From Climacteris rufus (taxonomy: Eukaryota > Chordata > Aves > Passeriformes > Climacteridae), in the NCBI GenBank assembly GCA_013398175.1, contig VZRZ01006452.1, forward strand, positions 360,914 through 424,913: a stretch of DNA of 64,000 bases, written 5' to 3'. Shown in pieces: positions 54,570-64,000 of the stretch (the first letter of the stretch is position 1; the number at the start of each line of letters is the position of its first letter). The notes beneath the pieces were generated by a model. That model was not told where the DNA came from. It did no database searches and saw nothing but the letters and a program-made list of their open reading frames with translations. A program made the translations under genes and the position numbers.

Positions 54570-57500
54570 ACACACCAGCCACACACCACTGTTCTGTAGC
54601 TCAGCCATCGCCTCAGGTAACAGTGCTTTGCCACAGATGGCTGCTCACATTTCTTCTTTCTACAGGGCAAGGGAAATAACAACGAGAGTGCTTACATATA
54701 TTATAGGGGGGAAAGGCTTCTCTAATGTCAGAGCTGCTTATTGAGCAAAATGCATGCCAGGGAACATTTCACTGCTCAACACATAGCGGTCTTCGCTGCT
54801 TCTTCAGGAACAAATTGCTGCTGCCCTCTGGTGCAAACTGATGGATGATGACTTGGGGTTTGGGTTTTTGTTGGGTTTTTTTTTCATTCAGTTGTGAAGA
54901 AGGGACAAACAGCTTAATAAAGTTTTGTGTATAAAGATGATTACAGGTTGAATGATTTTGTGTGCTCTTTCTTGAGCGTGGACTTGAGAAATAATTGTAG
55001 GAGTTGATTCTCACGTACTTCAGCACAGTTGTCTCACGTGAGCTGTGTCTCATCCTGTTAGCCCTTAGCAGTTTCACCTTGATGCAAAGGCTAACACTGT
55101 GCTTTATTTGTCACAGGCATTGGAAGATGTTAGATAAATTTCAGTACTATGCAGTTGCTCTTTGGAGGAAGTGATCTTTTCTGCTTTTGTTCGTTTGCTT
55201 ATCTTTGCCTGCAAATAACAAATAATTCCTTTCTGTGCCAGTTCTCTCATTGTTTTTGTTCTCTTGAAAAAAAATTATGCCTGTAGGCTGAAGTTATTGT
55301 TATAAATTTGAGTCACAGCAAGTGAAGTTGCACTGGCGCGTGTGCGTGCGTATTCTTCAGTTTTGGAATCGGGCTCCTCACCTCTGAGTCTTGTCTTGGA
55401 AAGAAAGAGATTCCATGTTGCATTTAGCCTTTCAGCTTGCAAGCCTACTGTGCAATACCTTGTGTGGCTCCTGCTTCTCCTTGGTTGAAGCAAGCTCTGT
55501 AAATCCAGTGTGCCTTCCTGGGAACAGAGGAATCGGCGGTGCTGGCTCGGGTGGAAATGAAATCTGGGGGATGAATTGTTCCATCAGCTGGATGCAGGCA
55601 GGATCACCTGTGGGTGAGCAGCAGCTGCTCAGGTGTTCCTGCTACCCTGTCTGTGTAGCTTATGGCTTTTAGCCCCTGTGTGTGGTGGAGGGGGGTTTTA
55701 ACTGTACAGTTGCACCATAAATAGGGAAGCAGATAAATGTATTTGATTTCTGGTGATTGCCATCTCAGTGCTGGGCTCTCAGACTGACAGCAGTATTCTG
55801 TTTCTGGTTAGTGTGTACATGAATGCCTTGAGCCCTGAGTTTTCATTGAGACCATTCTCAGTGGCTGCTCAGGCTGATCTAAGAATGTGGCTCATTTCAT
55901 TCGACTCAGAAGAGCGCTCAGATTCTTCTTTCTTAGCTTGTTATTCGCTGACTCTTGAGTATGTACTGATGGAAACTGGAAATAGAACTTTTCTGGAGTA
56001 TGTATATTGCTGGGCCTTCCACTGGTGCCTGGTAAGCCATGGAGATAATGTCCTTTGTAAATTTGGCCTATTTAAATTATTGATGTGATGCCCTGGCTTT
56101 TGGCTTAAATTTCATTGGTGTCTTTACCTCCAGATCCCCTGGGCCTGCTAAGACTCGGGTCCTTGACTTTAGGGAGGTGCTGTACTAATTGGAACATGTA
56201 GAGATTTTAATCTTTTGAAAACCTGGTTTCATGGCACCCATGTTGCTAGCAAGGAGTACCTGTGGTTTTATTTTACTGCCTTTTAATGACCTGGGAGACC
56301 TGAACAGTTCATTAAGCCTCTGCTGTCCCTATTGAGATCTTTGAAGAGATAATGGAAGGAAATAATACTGAGATGGTGAAAAATGGTCCTGAGACCTCCT
56401 GTAAAATGATTTGATTGTGTGATGTAAATCAATAGTGCTGTCACTTGAAATATGGACAGGGTGCACAGAGCTCCTCTCTGTGAGGAAACAGGGCAGCTTC
56501 CAATGAAGAAAAGATGTGGTGTGATACAGATCTCCTGTAGTGTAATGACTTGTCACAGATTATGATGTTTTGTACCCAGAGGCATTTTCAGTGTTCGTTG
56601 AGGTATGCCAGCAATTTGTTAACAAATATACTTGGCTTATTGCTGTATTCACAAGCATGTGTGGTGGGTATCATCTGCTTTTTAACAGGTTCTTTAAAAA
56701 AATCGTGATGGGGCTCCATCCTTGTGTATTCTTAAAAGTGCTCATGGCGAAGACCCTGTCACCAATTTTGTGTTCATCATCTGCTTGTGAGGCAGGAGAG
56801 CAAAAAAAAAAGGATAGTCTCAGCTGCAGAAACTGATATGTCCTTCTTCTTTTAAGGCTGGTTTCTAAGTAAAATTTCCACATTCATGCCATTGCTGTAA
56901 TATGAGTTGTGTTGGGAAGATCCTCAAATTGCTCATACTTTGTTTTCTTTCCTTTGCTTCCAGTTTGAATGTGCACAGGGCTCAAACCTTTGAGGTCCAT
57001 TAGTATTTTGACATTTGGTTTTGTGTCTTGTTAGCATAGTTACTTCCTCTGGAGCTTCCTGTGAAGCAAAACTATACTGTGTTCCAGAGTCTTGGAAGGT
57101 TATATTAAAACTTTTGGATAACCTTAGGGTAAGTTTGCTGGTTTCTTATCTCTGCGTTCAAGACTTGTGTTCCAGGCTGTGCCTTCTGCCTTACCTGCAA
57201 GTTTTTGAGATCATTGTTTCAGGTCTGATTCCTGACTAACTGAATTTGGGAACAGTTCTTGGTATTGTCTTGTGGCTTGGATTGCTGTCTTGAGATTATT
57301 TTGCTTGTCTATGAAGTGTAAGCTATTTGGGCTTTTTCTTCAGAGTTGCATTATGGTGCAGGATCTGACATGCTTGTGGCACTGTTCTGTGTGTGTTTTA
57401 CCTTCATTACAGGCCCTTTTTAAGCGGAGATAAATCCCAGTTTCACTTCCTATGCTTTATGTGCTGTCCAGCTGTAATGCAAACAGTTCTTTGGCCTTTG

Positions 57501-57822
57501 GTCTAAATTGATGAGTCAAGGTGCTTCTGGTAAAAAATCAAAAATCTTACTCTAGGGTTATCTCCCAGGTTGGAAACTTGTGTTTTTGTCTTGGTCTTCT
57601 TTGCCTGTTGCCTTGCCTACACATCAGCTTTTGGAGAGGGAAAGTGGAACAAGTGTCTGTGTGAGAACTGGAGACACTGGGTTGCAGGCACCCATGGTCT
57701 GAAGTAACCTGGCAAAAGCAACATGTTGGGTGCTGGGAAGCCATCAAAAAGTCTTTTAGAGTACTGAAGATTATTTTATGACATGGGTGATCTGCAAGAC
57801 AGCATGGATGGGTAGGAGCATA

Positions 57823-57878
57823 GCAGGTTGAGCCAGGTGACCCACAGAACTCCTTTACAACATAGATTATTCTATGAC
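57823..57878 (+). mobile_element. CR1 LINE 3'-end fragment in G3BP2 intron 1
   Basis: GGTTGAGCCAGGTGACCCAC, then ACTCCTTTACAACATAGATT and ATTCTATGA, follow the CR1 3' consensus order. It is a short, decayed relic in the same orientation as G3BP2. Confidence 0.65.
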
Positions 57879-58478
57879 AAATGAGAAATGCGTTTAGGTT
57901 GGATAACTAGTACCTGAAACTTTGGTGATCTCTGAGGCTTAAAGGTTTGCCTTCCCAGTCTTCATGGAATGTGAATCCAGCCCACACATAATTACTTCAG
58001 AATATTGATGCTCCCATCTTGATGATACAGATGTGACAGTAATCTTTCAAAGCAAAGGTACTGGCTGCCTTAAGAAAGTGTATTCCTCTTTGCTTTGCAG
58101 GGCTGTTGAACTCGGATTTTTAAATTATTTTTAAGTTATTGCCAAAAGGTTAAATAAATGGTGTGAGAGATTTTTAACAGGGTTTTTGTTCATTTATTTG
58201 AGGGAGTTTTGTTATGTTTTTTTAAGACACCTGTTCTGTAAGGGACTTTGTATCCACTGTTCCCTTTTCATCAAAGTAATACATGAATTGACTGAAATAT
58301 TTTTATTTATTCAAAAGAGGTGGGGGAGGGTGTCCTGAAGTGGTGGAGCATTTTCAAGTGAATTAAGTCCCCATATCCATAACTGTTTCAATTCTAATAT
58401 CACTCTGCTCATCCTTTTATGGAGAAGGTGGGATCCATAGGGGTGTCTTCAAACTGACATGAATATTTTTAATTACAG

Positions 58479-58597
58479 CGTTTGACACTGAGTACCAAAG
58501 AAATGGTGATGGAGAAGCCAAGTCCCCTGCTCGTAGGGCGGGAGTTTGTGAGACAGTACTACACTCTACTAAACAAAGCTCCTGACTTCTTGCACAG
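58479..58597 (+). CDS. G3BP2: G3BP2 exon 2 (first coding exon; ATG at 58503)
   Basis: The acceptor AATTACAG is followed by a 24-base 5' UTR piece, then MVMEKPSPLLVGREFVRQYY and TLLNKAPDFLH. It ends with two bases of the Arg codon at donor GTAACA. It codes for the first helices of the NTF2-like domain, including Phe15. Confidence 0.96.
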
Positions 58598-61500
58598 GTA
58601 ACACTTGCACACTTTGCCAAGGGAATAATGATTTTGAACAAAAGTGTTCGTTGTAAATCGGACGTTCATTTCTGAGTGTGGCAGAAAATAGATCTGGGTA
58701 ACTTTTGGGCTCTTGGAAAAACTGGGGTTTTCTGGTGCTTGATGTGCTTCTTGCAGCAGGAGGGAGTTTGGACAACAAGTGTTAAAGTCACTAAAAGCTG
58801 GAGAAGAGCCCATAGCATCCTGTTACTGGTCATTATCCAAAGCTTGCTTGGGGGTTAGGAGTAGCAGAGATCAGTTTGCTCTCTAAATGGGTTTTACTCA
58901 CCTTAGTTTGATGCCTGTTGCATTTCAGTTGAGTCTGTGAGGCATTGCTGGCCCCTTAACCAAAAGTCTCTAATTCCATTTAACTGGGGACTCTGACTGC
59001 CAGAGACTGAAGAGTTCCTTAAAAGCAAGTTAAAACTCTTGGTCCCTTGTGAAGGCATTTAGTAAGAACTGCTGACTTTCAGACAGATTGCTTTGAAATT
59101 TAGAGAAAATATGTTTTCCTATCTGCTTGTGCACTGCTTCAGCTAATTTTCTAAGTTTAGTAGAATAAACCAAGAAATGGCAAACATGGAAGTTCTAGTG
59201 TTTTATTCTGTGTCTTAACACTGACCCTCTGCACTGGCTTGTTTAACTAGAGAGAAATCAGTGTCCTTGTCACTCTGTGTGACACTGAGTTCATAGAAGC
59301 ACTTCATGACAATTTCATTTCATCTATACCACACGAGGGTGGATAATAATGGCCTCTTTTGGCATTTGGACCTCGTGGCAGTCACCCCCAAGGCAAAGCA
59401 TGCTTCTAAATACAAAAACAGGGTGATATGATGGGTTTTTTGATCTGTTAATATAGATGTACTGAAAATATTAGCCATTTGTCACATGCTCTATAAGCTG
59501 GCAATAACAATCCCAATCAAAACAGACTGTTCTAGGGTCAAAATTTGGAAATGGAATGATAGTGCCAAAGGATCTCTGAAATGTAAGAAAAGTATGGAAG
59601 GCAAGTCTATATATTCAAACATCAAACCCACATATTTAAATATCAGAAAGATGAGCTTAGTGCTGGCCAAGGATGTGAAGAGAACAGGGTTCAGAGGAGG
59701 CTTCATGTGGGCTGTACCTCGCTGGGCTGATGCTGATGCCTCTGTCAGAGGCAGATTGTTCTGAGGGTGAGGAACCTTCAAGCCAAAACGGCCACCTTCC
59801 TTAAAGGAAGCAAGTGAAAGGTTCAGGTCCATTTAGGAGTTTGCTACACTACCCTGGGCAAACTGGAATGCTGAATATTAAGTTTGTTTGTTCCTCTGTT
59901 CTTGGAGCCTCTTGAATTGCTGTTTGTGGTGAAATTCCTGATGCATTGAGCTCTACAACTTTTGTCCAAAATACTTTTTGGATTTGGTTCTATTTTTTTC
60001 ACTTCTGTGACCTCTACATCTCTTTGCTTGCAGGTTTTATGGCAGGAATTCTTCTTACGTCCATGGAGGACTGGATGCCAGTGGGAAACCACAAGAAGCA
60101 GTGTATGGTCAGGCAGTGAGTGTCAAAATTAGTCCTGTAATCCTCATTAATGTTCAGAATAAATCAGGTTTTTTCTTTACCAGTGACTTTGACTTTCTTA
60201 TCTGGTGAGTAATGGATTGTGATACTGCTTCCTGTTCTGAGACAGATGGGAATTTGTTAGCTTGAGGTTTTCTGTTTGCTTATTTCTGCTTTTACTGCCA
60301 GTTATGTTTGATTCGTCAGCTTTGCATCTGCACCACAGAAAATACCTTTACAGTGGGAAACAAAGAGGACCTGACAGTCTTGTGCCATTAATGTATCTCA
60401 TTTTGGTTAGAAGTAGTTCCTTGGGAAAGGGACTGATCTCTGAATTTCATTAAATCCTTCTGTGAGTGGAGCTTTGTTAAAGTGGAATAAAACTATTTGA
60501 AGAAGTGAATGAAGTGACATGAGGGTTGCTTTGGTTATACCTCCTTATCAGAATAATGTCTGTCACCTAGGTACATCTGTTCGTGTGGCAGCCACATCTT
60601 TGAGCAGTGTGGCTTTTAGTCCAGGGCAGGTTTGGTTTCTTCTCCTTTCACCACTAGAACTTTATTTGCAGCACAAAAATCTTGACAGTGCAGATGTCCC
60701 CCACTCCTGTGATGTTTGGTACTTTGACAATGTGTAGAGGGTTGGTTTGGGGTTTTTTTCATTTGTTTGGGGGCTGGTGGTTTTTGTTGTTGGTTATTTT
60801 GGGGAGTTTTCTTGATTTTTTTAGCACAAGTTAAATCCTATCCCTTTCACAGGCACTTTAAAAATTTAAAGCCTTAAAATAGGTCAGATTTTAATAGAGC
60901 TGGAAAAATTGCATAGCAAGTTGTATGCTATTTCATTGCTCTAAGTAGTCTGTGAATCCTAATGAAAAACTTCAGCTCAAAAGTTAGATGAGCTCAGGTA
61001 GAGTGCTCTCAGTGAAAGACACTTCTTGGTTCCTCTCTATTTTGAGCTTCAGGGGAGTGCTCTTTTGGGTTTGTGAGACTCAGGTATTTAAAAGGTGTAA
61101 AGCTCTGTACAGAAGTCAGTGTAGCTGAAATGTGTCTGTCTCTCTTTGTAGGAGATACACAAGAAGGTGATGTCCCTGCAGTTCAGTGAGTGCCATACCA
61201 AGATCCGCCACGTGGATGCTCACGCCACTCTGAGCGATGGGGTGGTTGTGCAGGTCATGGGAGAGCTGTCAAACAACGGGCAGCCCATGAGGAAGTTCAT
61301 GCAGACTTTTGTGCTTGCTCCAGAAGTAAGTATATGTAAGATTGTGTTAAACTTCAAATAATGATGATGAAAACCTGACCTGTAGCTACAATCTCTCATA
61401 TTGGGAAAAAAAAACAGGATCTGGCTTTAAGGCTTGGTCTGAAGGCTATCATTAAATGAGTCACAGTATGTGAGTGCAGAGACACTGGTGTATTGGACCC

Positions 61501-63356
61501 ATCCTGAGCTGTTTTATTTCCTTAGACCTGAATTATTGGAGCAGTAATACAAAGAAAATTGAAGCTTGTTGGAAGCTGCCAAAACTGGCACAAAGAAATA
61601 TTTTAAAAGGTGAGGTTGAGCTCTGCAGATCAAATCTCTAGTGTAGTTGTGTACTTTCGAGTCTAATGGCAAATGTGAGTATGGGTTGGTGCTGCACAAG
61701 TTACTGCTCAACTTCAGCTCTTGGTGAGGGCAGAGCTGTGTAAGGGTAAAAGGTGTCTTGTGCTCTTCCTGCTTCTTTCCCCCACTTCATCACAAACTAT
61801 TGTGCAGTCAGCAATTAGTGTTTCAGGTTCCTGTTGAATTTCTTCACTGTTTTCCTGCACAGGGCTATAAGCATACAGCCACCCTGTGGAATTTCAGGGG
61901 TTTTACTGTGAAGTTTTTATAACAGGGAAAATGGAAATTCCTCGATGAAACTGAGGGCCTGTATGCTTAGTTGAAACCTATGATTGCTGTTACTTAGCAA
62001 AATTAGCAGGTTTTTATTTTGCTTGAAACTTCCTTTTTCAGTTGGGCAGAAGCTACTTTTCAATTGCTTAGAGAAGAGGAAAATAACTTGGAAAATAACT
62101 GTAGTGACATAGTCCTGTTGCAAAATGCTGGTGTGTACCCCGGAGCTTATGTCTGTAGTCCATCCTTCTTTTGTTGACTGCTAGTATTCCATATGTGCTA
62201 AACACTACATGTTTCTCTTCTACAGGGATCTGTTCCAAACAAGTTCTATGTCCATAATGACATCTTCAGATATGAAGATGAAGTATTTGGGGATTCAGAA
62301 GGAGAACTTGATGAAGGTGAGAAGGACTATATGCATCGAGTTTGTTTGGTTCTTGTTCTCTCTCATGAGTGCAGAGCTGCCAGAAATGTCTAGTGGAGAT
62401 GCTGGGATGCAAACTGTGTTGCCTTCTCATGGAGCACAGAGCTGTTGTTACTGCAACTCTGCTGGTTCAAAACATGCTGTAAAATGAGGGTCCTGTAGTA
62501 GGGCCTTGTTCCCTGAAGGGCTGAGCTGCCTCCCAGGGGCTGAGGTGACAGCAGCAATGAATGGCAGCAATGAGCAGCACTTTTGCTGCCACAGCTGCAT
62601 CAGGGAGAGTTGTTTTCTCTGATCAGTCAAATTTTTAGGTAAAGCGATTTGAAGGAAAAATCGGATTGGTTTTCAAAATGTGACATGTAGTTCACTTTCA
62701 CATCATCATCACATTTAATAATTCATTTCTGCTCGGGGGCTGAATTTGACCCAAGTGGGGCTTTTCCCCTCTGTGCAATGAGGCAGAGCAAATCAGAGTA
62801 CAGCCAGAACGTGGGTACCTGTGCTCACTGACTGGCTGCTGGAATTCGTTCATCTTGATTCTGTGGAACAAAGCATTTTAGGTAATCACCCTTGTGTTTG
62901 GGGGTCATCTTCTTAGTCTGAGGCACTGAGATTTGTGAGCTGGAAGTGCAATCTTTCCTCTTACTGCTGCCATATGAAAACCACCTGCTGCTTTATAAGA
63001 TCCTCAAAACCTCCTCCCGGAATTTTCTAGCAGCAATACATCTCTGGCTTCTAATTTTTGTGAAAATCATAAGCAGTCGAGCCTCTTGACTGAGAGGCAG
63101 GGTCTTCCATCTTTTTTTGCAGCTAATTTTACCATGTTTTGTTGATGAAGCTTTATTTTGATTACTGTTAATTTAATATGCTTTTAGTTTAGCTACAGCT
63201 TGTGTGCACTTGCAGAGATGTATAAGACTTACAAGTTTTTGTTTCTGTGTCAGAGTCTGAGGAAGAGGTGGAAGAAGAGCAGGAGGAAAGACAACCATCA
63301 CCTGAACCTGTGCAAGAGAATGCAAGCAGTACTTACTATGAAAACCATCCTGTAAC
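58503..63356 (+). CDS. G3BP2: G3BP2, ras GTPase-activating protein-binding protein 2 (5' five coding exons; runs off the window)
   Basis: G3BP2 is a cytoplasmic RNA-binding scaffold of stress granules. Its NTF2-like domain dimerises and binds caprin-1 or USP10; acidic and proline-rich linkers, an RRM and an RGG tail follow. The window encodes about residues 1-181. The start is MVMEKPSPLLVGREFVRQYY, and the NTF2-like domain is complete, with Phe15, Phe33 and Phe124 of the ligand groove present. The acidic linker begins ESEEEVEEEQEERQPSPEP, with the Ser at position 149 as in the CK2 site of the family. DSEGELDEESEEE and the PSPEPVQENA text identify G3BP2 rather than G3BP1. The ATG lies 24 bases into its exon, in context AAGAAATGG. 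The last codon is split at a GTAAGA donor, and the RRM/RGG exons lie beyond the right edge. Confidence 0.96.
60034..60115 (+). CDS. G3BP2: G3BP2 exon 3
   Basis: Codes for FYGRNSSYVHGGLDASGKPQ and EAVYGQA, with Phe33 of the ligand groove as its first full codon. 82 nt, acceptor TTGCAG, donor GTGAGT, ends in phase 0. Confidence 0.96.
61152..61325 (+). CDS. G3BP2: G3BP2 exon 4
   Basis: 58 codons: EIHKKVMSLQFSECHTKIRH, VDAHATLSDGVVVQVMGELS and FMQTFVLAPE, the sheet of the NTF2-like domain. Acceptor TTTGTAG, donor GTAAGT, phase 0. Confidence 0.97.
62226..62316 (+). CDS. G3BP2: G3BP2 exon 5
   Basis: Codes for GSVPNKFYVHNDIFRYEDEV and FGDSEGELDE, the end of the NTF2-like domain including Phe124, and the start of the acidic linker. 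91 nt, acceptor TCTACAG, donor GTGAGA. Confidence 0.97.
63254..63356 (+). CDS. G3BP2: G3BP2 exon 6 (last one in the window)
   Basis: Codes for ESEEEVEEEQEERQPSPEPV and QENASSTYYENHPV, the acidic linker; the final Thr codon is split. 103 nt, acceptor GTGTCAG, donor GTAAGA. Confidence 0.95.
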
Positions 63357-64000
63357 GTAAGAAGTCCTTTTTGTTATATGAGGTTGCTTTTTTAATAAAA
63401 ATGACAGCTGGAATTGCTTTTGCTTTAGGTTGTGGGTGTGATTTTACAGGTAGTTTAGGAAAATACACCTAGCTTGATAGGGATCTAGGTTCAGTTAACA
63501 TTATGTTACTTTGAAACACTGCTGCTTTATTGAAGAGAGGAAACGGGGTTGTTTTTTATGTTTGTTAGTTATTTTCACTTCTGGTTTCAAAAGTGAGGTG
63601 AAAAGTGAGTAACCCACGTGTATGTACACACTTAATGGAGACTTTGTAATTCAGACTTGGAGCAGTAAGTTGATATGATGTCATTTATGTCACAGATGGG
63701 CTAACAAAGGGGTGGTTGATCACAGAATAGTTTGACTTGGAAGGGACCTTTTAAAGACCATCTAGTTCAACCCCCCTGCACTGAGCAGGAACACCTTGAT
63801 ATGTTACTCAATTTGGTCATCACTTGGAACTGAGAGAAAGATCTGCTTTTTGAGAAGCTGCTGTACAGCTGTATTGGAAGAATAGGTTTCTGTCCTGCGT
63901 GTCTTCAAATCTAAGCAAGACTAAAAAAAAATATTGTTTTATAAGAAAAATACAAAAAACAACCAAACAAATAACCCCCACAAACACAAAGAAATGAACA
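63357..64000 (+). other. G3BP2: G3BP2 intron 6, 5' part
   Basis: The intron begins GTAAGAAG and runs to the window edge. It contains an antisense CR1 fragment and an A-rich tract near 63.92 kb. No further exon was seen. Confidence 0.8.
63718..63812 (-). mobile_element. CR1 LINE fragment, reverse orientation, in G3BP2 intron 6
   Basis: Reads as the reverse complement of the CR1 3' end: CACAGAATAGTTTGACTTGG, AAGGGACCTTTTAAAGACCA, TCTAGTTCAACCCCCCTGCA, then GCAGGAACACC. The match to the avian consensus is clear despite decay. Confidence 0.9.

Larger units (their letters stand above)
51738..58478 (+). other. G3BP2: G3BP2 intron 1 (about 6.7 kb, predicted)
   Basis: No recognisable coding exon; the plus strand is T/G-rich. 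It holds a 17-bp perfect hairpin near 54.55 kb and a CR1 3' fragment near 57.85 kb. A good donor-like GGGTAAGT near 52446 could end an alternative untranslated exon, but nothing else supports it. Confidence 0.6.

Overview
The window is vertebrate nuclear DNA, almost certainly from a bird. It holds one complete multi-exon gene and the 5' part of a second, with long introns, CpG-island promoters and several degenerate CR1 retrotransposon fragments (CR1 is the dominant avian interspersed repeat). The species cannot be told from the sequence.

Layout. Positions 1 to about 23.27 kb hold no exon I could recognise. This stretch contains a purine-rich microsatellite with a single unknown base, a three-copy ~200 bp repeat cluster next to a CR1 fragment, a probable old solo LTR and a short 23 bp minisatellite. 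From about 23.28 to 48.8 kb on the minus strand lies the whole of USO1 (p115, the general vesicular transport factor). I rebuilt 24 coding exons that stay in frame from ATG to TAG (951 codons), plus a candidate 12-nt in-frame microexon between exons 4 and 5. One intron (exon 14 to exon 15) has the hallmarks of a minor-class, U12-type intron. From 49.1 to 50.4 kb is intergenic DNA. At 50.4-51.9 kb is a CpG-rich promoter region with a CRE, an inverted CCAAT box and a GC box, broken by a 514-base run of N. It probably also fires a short minus-strand transcript ending at a good poly(A) signal near 50.43 kb. From about 51.7 kb to the right edge on the plus strand lies G3BP2, a stress-granule RNA-binding protein. 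A candidate non-coding first exon, a 6.7 kb first intron and the first five coding exons are present; the remaining exons lie beyond the window.

The two genes are head to head, the same USO1-G3BP2 neighbourhood known from mammals. USO1 tethers ER-to-Golgi and intra-Golgi vesicles. G3BP2 scaffolds stress granules through its NTF2-like domain, which is fully encoded here. Their functions are unrelated, so the pairing is positional conservation, not a pathway. Base composition flips between them: the plus strand looks A/C-rich across USO1 and T/G-rich across G3BP2, as expected from transcription-coupled strand asymmetry in the germ line.
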